From assembly GCA_028015205.1 (NCBI GenBank), contig CM051519.1:82977539-83041538 (forward strand): a stretch of 64,000 bases of DNA. Reading direction: 5' to 3'. This DNA comes from Mytilisepta virgata (taxonomy: Eukaryota; Mollusca; Bivalvia; Mytilida; Mytilidae). How positions within the stretch are numbered: position 1 is the stretch's first letter; each line of letters begins with the position of its first letter. This document shows, piece after piece, positions 19,634 through 29,666 of this stretch. The position numbers were made by a program, and so were the translations under genes. The notes beneath the pieces are model-generated. The model was given only the letters and a program-made list of their open reading frames with translations. It ran no database searches and was not told the DNA's origin.

Positions 19634-21365
19634 GTTTTATTCATAAACGGGGTTAAAACTGAGGTGACTTCTTCAAAAGGTTATCGGTATTTAGTTTACA
19701 TTTTAATTAGCCATTTTGATTGAAAATAAAAGCACACTTCCTGTTGCAGTATTTCGATCTGTTTTTACGTGTTGGTTACATTTTGTTCCGATTTGTGAAC
19801 ATAAAAGGGTCAGTCAAATACTAGTCATTGCTAAAAGGTCAAAGGTTTATTTTAAATTGTATTTTTTGGCAAGAATTTGATGAGCTCAATCATCAATAAA
19901 AAAAATGATTTATGGAAAGTAAGATTTTTTCAAAATACACTTTTTGGCAAATATTTAGTTTATCAAGAGTACTGTGCTGGGTTTCAGAAATTTGAAATAA
20001 TATTATTTTCTGTGGTAAAAAAATTGCCAGTTTTGACGTTTTCGTATTTTTCAAGGTCACAATTCACATATTGTTTCCTTATCTACATTGTATATATACC
20101 TGTTTATGTACCATTTTTATACACGAAAAATCATACTAATAAAATATTACATTTATACATGGTGTACTAGTAATATCTTGAAAATATGTAAGATTACCAT
20201 GCAGGGCCAGATGTTTTAATTTTTTTTATATATTATTATTATTATTGTATTTATTCATTTGTTATATTGTCCTTCTTTCTTTAATGTAAAACTAATCAAA
20301 CCCATGAATATGAAATTAAATGTATGTAATTCACTAAACTATTCCGCTCAATATTGGGCGTCATGATTGACAATAAAATATTTGTATTGTATTGTATTAT
20401 ATAACATAATGTTAAATCTTCTCTTTTACTTAAATATTCCGTAGTTATACTTACTTTGAGTGTACGTTTGATATAGACACCGTACCTAATGTCATGTCGA
20501 TGGGACTTCAGATCAGTTGTGTGGGGTGCATCTGTAACCCATACCTTTTTCTTACTTTTAACTACACCCTTTATACCTAATAAACAACACAATAAGTGAA
20601 ATATAATGATTTAAAGATTGTCTGATAATTTATTAATAAGTTTACCGCTGCTGGTGGACACCAAGCCCCCGAGAGTATCCCCAGCTCAGTTGCTAGTATT
20701 TCGATACTAGCTCGAAATTGATACTTTAAATTTGTAAAATTTGTGAAAACTAAGGAGTATCTCTTTCGTGCCTAGATCTGTCCTTAGATGGTTTTGGCTT
20801 TACCCCTTTTAGCCATTTTGGCATTTTTGAATTTCTTCAACTTCTTGGATCATTGTTTTGGTTTTCAGCATTTCAGGCCTTGAGCACAACTGATGAGTCA
20901 TAAGTTGACGAAATGTGCATATCTTGTGAATCAAAATTGGTATCAAAGAATTTTTTACATATAATTGTATGCTAATTACGTACTGGCGTCGAAAATTTTA
21001 AGTTATACAAATTAAATTCCATAATGATATTATATTCAGCGAGATAATAGGAATTTCATTAAATACAAAACTTACATGATAAAAAGGTTTAGTCTAATGA
21101 TGTGATTATTTGAAATGTTTTACGACGATAAAAACCTGTACCAACAACCTAAAACACAATCAGTTTAGTTGTTGAGACTACAGTACAAGTGTTGCCACTT
21201 ACAGAAGTCGGCATTGTCATACAATGTCTGTGGATGATAAGGTCCTCCACAAACACACTTTGTGAATTGTGTGTCTTTGGATGCATTTTTTATCACAACC
21301 ACACCGTTAGAAGTACCAGCATGCACAGCTGAGATTCCAAGTACCAAAATAAGTAAAAGATGCAT
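16602..21365 (-). CDS. TIMP: Tissue inhibitor of metalloproteinases (TIMP)
   Basis: Five exons join in phase: 21365-21203, 20576-20455, 19298-19199, 18284-18163 and 16775-16602, giving 226 residues and a stop. Residues 1-16 are a signal peptide ending AVHA. A CVC motif is at 37-39, followed by HPQT (44-47). YGVYIKRTLKGP matches the TIMP strand before the middle cysteines, TYCGISLNVGDTYLL (113-127) the CGxxL/YLI block, and C168-C172 the junction to the cysteine-rich C-terminal subdomain. There are 16 cysteines where vertebrate TIMPs have 12. TIMPs are secreted and block metalloproteinases by inserting the free amino group and carbonyl of their first cysteine at the active-site zinc. Oddly, about 20 residues separate the predicted cleavage site from CVC. 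Also, the usual third cysteine (HPQTAFC in vertebrates) is Asp50, with a cysteine at 55 instead. Family assignment is strong; inhibitory activity is doubtful. Confidence 0.9.
17084..17748. mobile_element. MITE-like element with GGGGCCAGG ends, 665 bp
   Basis: It begins GGGGCCAGGTTTTTGAAAG and ends CTTCGAAAACCTGGCCCC, a near-perfect inverted terminal repeat of about 18 bp. Inside are many CTTACGAC/GTCGTAAG inverted motifs. It lies in the TIMP intron between exons 5 and 4. No transposase. Confidence 0.75.
18163..18284 (-). CDS. TIMP: TIMP exon 4: end of the inhibitory domain
   Basis: The acceptor is TTAAATTATAG and the donor GTAATTTA; 122 nt, phase 1 to 0. It encodes GNEYWVNKCGFNQKWSRV and RYTQQAGCQ, equivalent to the L-C-x-F-x-x-x-W and H-R-Y-x-x-G-C-x region of vertebrate TIMPs. 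Confidence 0.88.
19199..19298 (-). CDS. TIMP: TIMP exon 3: CG-x-x-L block
   Basis: The acceptor is CGTTTTACTAG and the donor GTAGGT; 100 nt, phase 0 to 1. It encodes GPCKKHQEIGIFSKGC and then STYCGISLNVGDTYLLC. It was found because it supplies exactly the missing TIMP segment and phase between exons 2 and 4. Confidence 0.87.
19588..19632. repeat. Poly(T) tract, 45 bases
   Basis: An uninterrupted run of T just outside TIMP exon 3. It could be the poly(A) tail of a minus-strand retroinsertion or simple slippage. Confidence 0.8.
20455..20576 (-). CDS. TIMP: TIMP exon 2: N-terminal domain strands
   Basis: The acceptor is GTTGTTTATTAG and the donor GTAAGTATA; 122 nt, phase 1 to 0. It completes Cys55 and encodes IKGVVKSKKK through YGVYIKRTLK, which is the A-B-C strand region of the TIMP netrin-like fold. 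Confidence 0.88.
20646..20950 (+). mobile_element. Penelope-like pseudo-LTR (solo) with hammerhead
   Basis: It begins GCTGCTGGTGGACACC and CCCGAGAGTATCCCCAGC, passes TTAGATGGTTTTGGCTTTA, and ends in the hammerhead at 20880-20934. The same ordered landmarks occur on the minus strand at 6985-6608. No RT gene is attached, so it appears as a solo terminal repeat in TIMP intron 1, antisense to TIMP. Confidence 0.75.
20880..20934 (+). ncRNA. Type I hammerhead ribozyme, intact-looking
   Basis: All core parts are present: CUGAUGA (20890-20896), stem II GUC/GAC (20897-20899, 20907-20909), GAAA (20910-20913), minimal stem III UG/UA with loop UGCA, and cleavage triplet AUC (20921-20923). Stem I has CACAA (20885-20889) pairing with UUGUG (20924-20928), and UUGA (20880-20883) pairing with UCAA (20931-20934) across a small internal loop. 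The predicted cut is between 20923 and 20924. A very short stem III is the known Penelope-type form. Confidence 0.85.
21203..21365 (-). CDS. TIMP: TIMP exon 1: signal peptide, N-terminal extension, CVC motif
   Basis: ATG at 21365-21363; the donor is GTAAGT after GACTTCT, ending at phase 1. It encodes MHLLLILVLGISAVHA, about 20 extra residues, then CVCGGPYHPQTLYDNADF. If the donor is not used, the frame continues FCKWQHLYCSLNN to a stop at 21165, a 66-residue secreted peptide. Confidence 0.88.
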
Positions 21366-22549
21366 TATCTACAATGAACATGATAAAAACTGTATTTAAT
21401 AACATTTGTACATATATTGTTTTTATTTTATTATAAGAAATCATATGTTATTTCCACATTTTTGTTTGATCCCTGTATGCTCGGAATTTAATCTTCCCAG
21501 TAATTAAAAATATTAATAGTTTTTGTCATTAGCTTTTTCACTCGGATGATAATTTCATTTCAACAATAATAACTTGTTATTCTATCTACAATAGTACTGT
21601 ATGTTTGTTTCTTAATACAGGTCCTTGAATTTAGTTCACTTAAATTATCTTTGAAGTTCTTACCTTTGTTCTGTCAGGATCTGGGAAAACATTTACTATA
21701 ATATCCAATTTATATGGAAAATCTGACGCAAATGTTAAACATTTTACTTATTGACGTTTAACGTTCACACGTGTTACAAAGAGGTATATAACTCCTCCTC
21801 CAAATTCCATGCATGCGTTCATAAATGAATGCTAACGACAGCTCTCAATGTTTCTCGTGCTAATTTCTATTGTGCTCTTGAAGAAGGGTAGAAAATTTTA
21901 TAGTGTGACGCATGTTTCTAATTGCCGTTTTTCAACCCAATGATTGTCGTTACAAATACGGTTTAAAATGTCATTTCGGTTGGTTTACTCTGAATAAAGA
22001 CATTTTTTAGCGTAAAGCAAAAAACAAATGTGTGACAAACAGAAGTAAATAATGCAAACAAAACTAATGGAAATATTACAATATAAATAAGGTCATTCCT
22101 GTTTCAGAAATTCATTGAATATTATATCAAATGCAACCTCCAATAATGTGTTGCTATACTTTTTAAGTGCAAAATATCTTGTGCAATTGTGCTTTTTTTT
22201 GTTTGTACGTGATGGTCCCATTTGTAAGATATACTTTTGAGGTTGTCATGAAGTGCATTCACACCTCTTCTGTGCGATGGTCTGTTGTACTTTTATATTC
22301 AGTTTCAGGATTTTTTCTAATCAACCTTTACGCATTATACTTTTATACCGTCATTATTTATAGAGCAACAATCTTTAAGCAATTTTTTATATACTACCAA
22401 CTCACTTTGACCCTTCGAACTTACTAGTACCACTGCGTGACTTCCATTCCAAATCATTATGCCTGTTTTCATTTGCATTCCTTAAACGTTAAGGGATAAA
22501 CGTTGACGAACAAACGGACAGACCAGTCTTTGATGTCGATATCGTACCC
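21366..22549. other. Upstream flank of TIMP, nothing coding
   Basis: It contains the presumed TIMP promoter (minus strand). I see no clear TATA box placement, exon or named repeat. Confidence 0.35.
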
Positions 22550-23190
22550 GTTGAAACATGCAAAATTTATAAAGGTCCTTCCATAAATGCTTCATACCAA
22601 GTTTCTGTTCATTTGGCAATACGGTTTCAGAGCACAAGATTTTTGTAAAGTTGACCAATGAGAAATATGATTTGTTAAAGGCAGCCATGTAAAAAGTCTG
22701 GTCGGGAAAAAATTTTGAAACTTTATCAAGGTCCATCCATAGATCCTCCATACAAAGTTTAACTTCATTCGGTTACATGTACAATTTATTTTTTTTTAAA
22801 TTTGACCGATGAGAAAACAGAATTTTTTCATGACGACCATGTTAGTTTTCCGATGTGGACAACATATGCAAACTTATTATAATTCTTTCCATTGATGCTT
22901 CATATCAATTTTTCAGTTCTTTTAGCCATACCATTTCAGAGAAGATTTTTTTAATTTAACCAATGAGAAATGGGATTTTTTAATGGCGGCCATGTCTGTT
23001 GTCCGATTTGGTAAAAATATGCAAACTTTATAAAGGTCCTGCCATAGATACTTCATCAATTCATACCAAGTTTCAGTCATTTGGGCTGGGGTTTCAAGGG
23101 AGAAGACAAAATATTGAAAGTTAATGGACGGCCGACGGACGCCAAGTAATGACAAAAGCTCAGATTGGACTTTGGGCCGCGTGAGCTTAA
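22550..23190 (+). repeat. GCTCACCTGG-family repeat, 5' truncated
   Basis: Units with GGTCCTTCCATAAATGC, TTCATACCAAG and GGTTTCAGAG, then GGACGGCCGACGGACGCC and a diverged right end GGCCGCGTGAGCTTAAAA. The left end is missing. Confidence 0.7.
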
Positions 23191-23423
23191 AACTAATTTT
23201 GTATATTTCTCATTCGATAGAAGAGATTCGAAGTATTCAATAAAACTGGTTGCCCTCTATCCTATGACAAAATATTTGCCGTTTCATACAAGCTGACGCT
23301 ATGGGTAGCAGACCTTACAATGACTTAGTTTATTATGTTCCTATATGGCATTGGTTACTATTTCATATAAATTTATCTCACACAAGTTTCTTTTCCTTAT
23401 TAAATACCCCTTCAATTCATAGA

Positions 23424-23770
23424 ACCAAGAACCCCAACTTATTTGGCTTTCCATCTTCGAAGACTTCAATTAATAAGCAAAAGAAACCTTCTAGCCTTTT
23501 CAGTTTTGGAGAAGACACTTTCATGATCGATTAACATGTATTGAGAAGTTCATTGAACCAAGAAGCCCAACTTATTGCTTCGAAGATTTCAATTAATAAG
23601 CAAAAGAAACCTAGCCTTTTCTGGTTATTTCAGTTTTGAAGAAGACACTTTCATGATCGATTAACACGAGAAGTTCATTGAACCAAGAACCCCAACTTAT
23701 TTGGCTTTCCAGCTTCAAAGATTTCAATCAATGAGCAAAAGAAACCTTCCAGCCTTTTCTGGTGTTTTCA
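23424..23770. repeat. Short tandem array, about 122-134 bp units
   Basis: The anchor AATAAGCAAAAGAAACC recurs near 23472, 23595 and (as AATGAGC) 23729, with shared flanks CCCCAACTTATTTGGC and GAAGACACTTTCATGATCG. About 2.6 copies; non-coding. Confidence 0.75.
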
Positions 23771-24009
23771 TGGAACACAACTGTGAGACCTTTCAATAAA
23801 ACTTAACCGATAACGGGGAAATCCGTAGAGATGCTAAAAATAAAGTTGCCAATTTTTCCCTAATTCATTTGGTGAAGTGTTTCTGCAATTATCTTGATTG
23901 TATCCTGGGGATGTCTTAATATTAGTTTCATATGTTTTGTCAGGCAAAAGGATGAGTTACCCTACCAGTAGTTGTTATTATATAAATTGATAAACCTTGT
24001 CAAGTGTAA

Positions 24010-24397
24010 ACGAGAGGCTCAAGAGAATTGAGCCTGTATCACCCACCTGACATTCCCACAATCAATCCATTTTATTTCAAGTGAAAATTGTAATGGACCT
24101 TCCATAGATCGTTTCATACCAAGTATCAGTTAATTTGGCCATATGGTTTCAGAGGAGGAGATTTTTTAAATTTTGATCAATCAAAAATAAGAATTTATTA
24201 TAGCTGCCATATTAGCTGTCCGACTCGGACGAAATATGCAAACGTAATAAAGGTCCCTCCATAGATGCTTCAAACCAAGTTTCAATTCATCTGGCCTAGG
24301 GATGTGAAAGGAGAAAATCAAATGTAAAAGTTTACAGACAGACGGATGACAGACGTCAAGTGATGACAAAATTTCACCTGGCCAGGTGAGCTAAAAA
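24010..24397 (+). repeat. GCTCACCTGG-family repeat, short copy
   Basis: It starts GAGAGGCTCAAGAG then CACCCACCTGAC, and ends TTCACCTGGCCAGGTGAGCTAAAAA. Both ends are present with only two internal units. Confidence 0.8.
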
Positions 24398-26802
24398 TAG
24401 AGTGGCAATTGTTGGTGTTATCAGTACGTCATGTCGACATGACAAGTCTTCTTGAACTTGCTGTACATGTGAGCTTTTGGCCCATTGTTGACAACTTTTT
24501 TGGACTTTCAATATGAACCACAGACACATAAGTGATGCTCACTGACTTTTTGTATAATATTCTATTATAGCATGGGTTTTTTTTTTCATTAATCTGAATT
24601 TACATGTACGTTTTCATATTATACATACAGAGTCAACATTTCATGTCCAAAGGGCCATAAATCTAGAAAAACACAAATAACCACATGATAATGACTCCAA
24701 TAACTAGATCTACCAGTGACTTTTATCAAAGTCAGCTGATGGTTTAGTTTATAGGGTTAATAAATCAACATTGTTTTTAAAAACATTTCACAAACAAGTC
24801 AACATCAAAGACTTATCTTCTTGGCAAGGGAAATTGGTGGTGGTGCTGGTGGGGGTCAGAGGAGATGGAGTTGGGAATAAAGATATCAAGTTTTATCAGA
24901 CAAGAACTTTTTGTGTACAAATGTATGATACAATATGATAATTGATTAACATTTTATTGCACTTGTAAAAGCATTTTATACAATAACATAGTTTGAATAA
25001 TAAAAAAAAAACATCTAACAGCATAATACACTTTGAGTGTTCTTTATAAAAATAACTTGCACTCTAAATCTAACACCCATTTACACTTTTTCTTTCTTAT
25101 TTCATACAACCATTATAAATATTGTATGGGAACCTCAGTTCATGCTATAGGGATTTCACTATTTTGATAGTCTAAATGAGGGAGTAATAATAAAATTTTG
25201 CAGATCAATTAAACATACATAAATTGTTGGTAAATGTTATAAACAACAAATATGATTCTAAATTAGGGAATCTTACTCTGTGTCATTTGATGCAACCAGT
25301 GATGTCATTTCTAATCCAAAATTCTCATAAGAAGATTTTTTCTCCCTATTTATATACTGAAAATTACTCGAAAATTTCTAAGGGAAAATATTTTTATACC
25401 TCTGGAAAACATGACAAAACAAAACCAGGCAAATAAGGAAAATTTGCTGGTTTACCAATAAAATCCAAGCAATTTGTAACTTTTCATTGATTAAGGTGTT
25501 TATTTTAGGAAAAATTCCCCACATGAACGATGTTATGTTCATTATACATATAAGAATACTGGTAATAACGTCACTAATATAGACACACCAGTAAAAAATA
25601 AAGTTACATTTAATTAACTTTTTTTATAATTCGAACTTTTTCAAGAAACATTATAATATTTTGTGTCAACATTATCTTGTATATATTATCTAAATAAAAA
25701 ATAAAAAGATTCATGTGATTAAAAAATTTATAAAAAGACAATTTTCAATGAAAAACCTTAACGTACTTAATTGTTAATTTTTTTATAAACTTGTGTACTG
25801 GCACTTCACTTTGTAGGATTGTTAGTCACCACATGTACTTGATCCTATGCTGCCATTTCAATAATACACATTTTGTATATATTGTGAGGCTTTGACTTTT
25901 CTCTGCTGGGGGGGACATATGGCTACGTGTAGCAATCTTGTTTACTAATTTTTTTCTTTGCTTGACATATATAATAAGACTTGATAAACACAGACAGAAT
26001 TAATCTTCACCTAGAATGTACTAAAGGAACTTAATGATAATCTTCCTATAGCTATGCCACAGTTGTCTTGATTTCATGTGCTTTTATCATTTTAGTAAAT
26101 ATTTTCAGGTCCATTTCATTACACCACCTATATCAACCAATCAAACCTAATATATTTTCAATATTGTAGCACTATCATATCCTAAATTATTTGATCGGAC
26201 CTGATGCAAATATATCAAGGTCATTCCAGTTAACTTCAAAAACACTGCAAGCTATAAATTTGGGTAAAATATTTTTTTACAATACATTAAAGTCATTAAA
26301 GCCATTATCATATTTTTCTTTCACAAAATTACAATTGTCAGCCTCAGGACACATTATGAAGCTTTTTAGCTACCATGCTTCGATTGATTATTGAAAAATC
26401 TTCATATTGTGACTTGAAGTTTATGTATTACAAAAAAGGTATGCATATAACTTCTTCTAAATATATAGTTAGATTAGGAATGGAATTTGTAGCATTATTT
26501 GGCTTAAGTAATTATGAATGCAATCTATAAAAATACTTAAAAATATTAAGAGAAATGGAAGATTTAACTGTATTTAAAAATTTTAAAATGGATACAATTT
26601 TATCATTGCTTTTTTATGATAATTAAATCAGATAAAATTTTGCAAAATCTGTTCAGGAATATTTATATACTTTTTCCAAATTTTAGAAAGGAACTGAAGT
26701 TATAATTAGTTTTTGCAAATAATATGAAATTTTTCCACACCAGTAATCTGTCTAAACACAGTAACTTTTTCATCACTAGATCATGACAAGAACCATTAAC
26801 AA
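24398..26802. other. Non-coding stretch, AT-rich
   Basis: I find no splice-bounded exon, RNA gene or named repeat. Most open frames are short and AT-driven. It lies between TIMP and the 3' end of SKAP. Confidence 0.35.
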
Positions 26803-27516
26803 AACAAACAAGAGCCTGTGTCGCTCACCTGGCAGTCACAAACTTTTGATTTGATTTGACAGACTAAATTGATTTCTGAAAACTTTGTAAATGATCTTCT
26901 ATAAATGCTTCATACCAAGTATAAGTTCATTGGCCAAATGGTTTCAGAGGAGAAGTTTTAAATTCCGACCAATCAGAACATATAAAGGTTTCTTGCGGCC
27001 ATTTTGTTTCACAGACTAGAAAGATTTATGCAAAGTTTGTAAAGGATCTTCCATAGATGCTCCATACCAAAAATCAGTTCATTTGGCTTTACGGTTTCAG
27101 AGAAGAAGTTTTAAATTTTGACCAATCAGATAATGTAAATGCTCATGGTGGCCATTTTGTTTTGCGAACCAAGATGACTTATGCAAACTTTGTAAAGGAC
27201 CTTCCATAGATGCTCCATACCAATAATCAGTTCATTTGGCTTTACGGTTTCAGAGGAGAAGAAGTTTTAAATTTCGACCAATCAGAACATGTAAATGCTC
27301 ATGACGGCCATTTGTTTCACGGACCGGGATGATTTATGCAAACTTTGTAAAGTACCTTCCATAGAAGCTGCAGGCCAAGTTTCAGTTTAATAGGTCCAGG
27401 GGTTTCAGAGGAGAAGATGAAAATGTAAAAGTTTACAAACGGACGGATGGATGACGGAGGGACGGATGCCAATTGATGACAAAACCTCACATGGCCTTTG
27501 GCCAGGTGAGCTAAAA
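26803..27516 (+). repeat. GCTCACCTGG-family repeat, full-length copy
   Basis: It runs from AAGAGCCTGTGTCGCTCACCTGGC to GGCCTTTGGCCAGGTGAGCTAAAAA. Its units closely match the 156-bp units at 14.2-15.1 kb, so the two belong to one subfamily. Confidence 0.85.
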
Positions 27517-29049
27517 AGCGAAAATAAATACAGAACAAAAAGATCTAATAACATACAGATCTATAAAACAATTACAGTGAAATTTCAGTCATTTAAACTA
27601 GATGTCCTTCAACACCATGGATATTTTGATCTGCTTTTTAAGACTCTTTACATAATTTTCACTAACTAAACCTTAAGCTCTGTTATTGTTTATAATTAAA
27701 CAAGATACAGTCTAAACCTGTAATGCTGTCTTTCACATTTATTTAAATGAAAGAAAAGAAAATTGTACTTTGAATATTTTTAATAACCAAAAATCTATTT
27801 TTCCAAACTTGCAAAGCATTATTTACATGCTAGGCTATGTGTATTGGAAATTATGTACGAAGAGACCAAAAATATCCATTTAACATAATAAGTGAGATTC
27901 TTATCTGCAAAAGCCAAAAATAAAGAAATAAGATTGAACATGCTCAGCAAATATATTAAGCTTGTAAAATAAAAATTCAACAAAAAGGCCAACCATTTGG
28001 CATATCTTGCTGTTTCATGTGCCCTTTTTTAAGTTTATATATATAAGCCCCTTTAATTGTTTAAGTTCACATATAAGCCTCGCTGGGAATATTAGATTCA
28101 TGGAAGCCCATGACAATGTAAAAATTGTCTTATATGAAATATAACATCATTATAAAGACAAAAGTAAATATGGTCAAAAGTGAAAGGGAGCTTTGTTTGG
28201 TCAACCCCAGCAATGCGTATAAAAATTATGAGAATCAGAGCCAAAGCCAAATTGAGTTATCATACAACAAAGGAATATGCTCAATCCAATGAAAGTCCCA
28301 TAACTGTGGAATGACATCGGTAACATAGGTTAAAATCATCTAAAATGAAATGAAGCTTCATATGATCAATCCAAACACTGCTAATTAAATTTGGAAGAAT
28401 CATTCAATGCAAACTTGAGTTATTGTACATCACTGTACATGACAGACAGAGACGTACAGATGTAGTGATTACTGCATGGCAACCACATCTTCAATGTGGG
28501 CCTTATAAATATTGTCCTCAGAAATTATGCATGGCCTTGAATATCTTCTTCGTTTACAGCAAAAAAAAAGACGGTAGCATATTATTTTTTAATTAACTGT
28601 TACAGTAAACAAACAAGATTTACCTGATGGTTTTCACACTCATGAAGTAGACTTGCTTTTTTATATATCTACTATCTTTTAAACTCCTGCGAATATAATA
28701 ATATTGTTAAACTGAAAAATGTTTAATTGAACAATGCCCACTGGCTAGATTTAGAATGTTGATATACTTTTAAAATACTTTATTTTTAAGTTTTCAAGAT
28801 GAACAGTGAAAAATCCAAAAAGTAACATAAACTAGATATGTTCTAAAGAGATTATTTAATCCTTAGAAATCCTTGTCCTAATATAAAACTAATCAGCCAA
28901 ACAAAGAATTTTTTTTTACATTTAAAAGTTTTAAAAAAATCAATTTTTGATAGGGGTGTTTTTCAAATTAATAAATTGAAAGCAATACATTTCCTTTAAT
29001 ATACTACTAAAGCACTATAACAGGTGTGTATAGCTCTCCAAAAATGATG
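27517..29049 (-). other. Probable SKAP 3' UTR and flank
   Basis: Directly downstream of the SKAP stop on the minus strand. A minus-strand AATAAA at 28784-28779, about 266 bases past the stop, is a candidate poly(A) signal; AT richness makes chance matches likely. No other feature is supported. Confidence 0.4.
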
Positions 29050-29666
29050 TTAAAAAGTAAGAGTTTCATATGCTTCTGTAAGATAGCTTTTGGGTACCAG
29101 TCCAAATTTTCCATCTAATTCTCCCACCCACCAAGATTTCTCATCATAATCTCTATTGATAATGTAGATCATCTGCCCCTTCTTAAATGACAGTTCGCTA
29201 TCATTATCAGCTGTACAATCCCACTTTCCAATGTACATATTTTCAAAGTCTTCATCATTTCGGTATTTTATTGGCTCCTCTGGAACTTTTTGTTGTTGTG
29301 GTGGTGGTGGTGGTGGCAGGGGTTCCTCAGTTTTCTTTGGAGGATCTCGTATAGGTGGCAAAGGTCTGCTTTGATAGGGACTTTCATCTGGGACAGGAGG
29401 TGGTGGTGGTAGGCGTTTTCCTGCCCCCCTTTGTGGTGGTAGAGTAGGAGGAGGGGGTTGTGTGACAGCAGTAGAACAATCATCATATTCCTCTTCTTGT
29501 ATTGGTGCTGATGTTCCATCATCATACAATTCATCTTGTTCTGGTTCAGGTTCAGGTTGAGGAATGTTTGCTACAGGTTCAGCCTCATAGATGTCACCAC
29601 CTTCTCCATCGTCATATATTTCAACAGGTTCTTGGGCATCCTCTCCTACTGGTTCATATATATCTC
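29050..29666 (-). CDS. SKAP2: SKAP exon g: tyrosine/proline region and SH3 domain
   Basis: The acceptor is TTTGATTATTTCAG; 617 nt to the stop at 29052-29050. It encodes about 205 residues: five acidic Tyr motifs, QPPPPTLPPQRG, RLPPPPPVP, RPLPPIRDPP and EEPLPPPPPPQQQ, then a complete SH3 domain (about 63 residues) ending TEAYETLTF. Confidence 0.95.

Noticed and set aside
29268..29534. Open frame of 88 residues (minus) with a histidine run
   Set aside because: It is another frame of the SKAP proline-coding exon.
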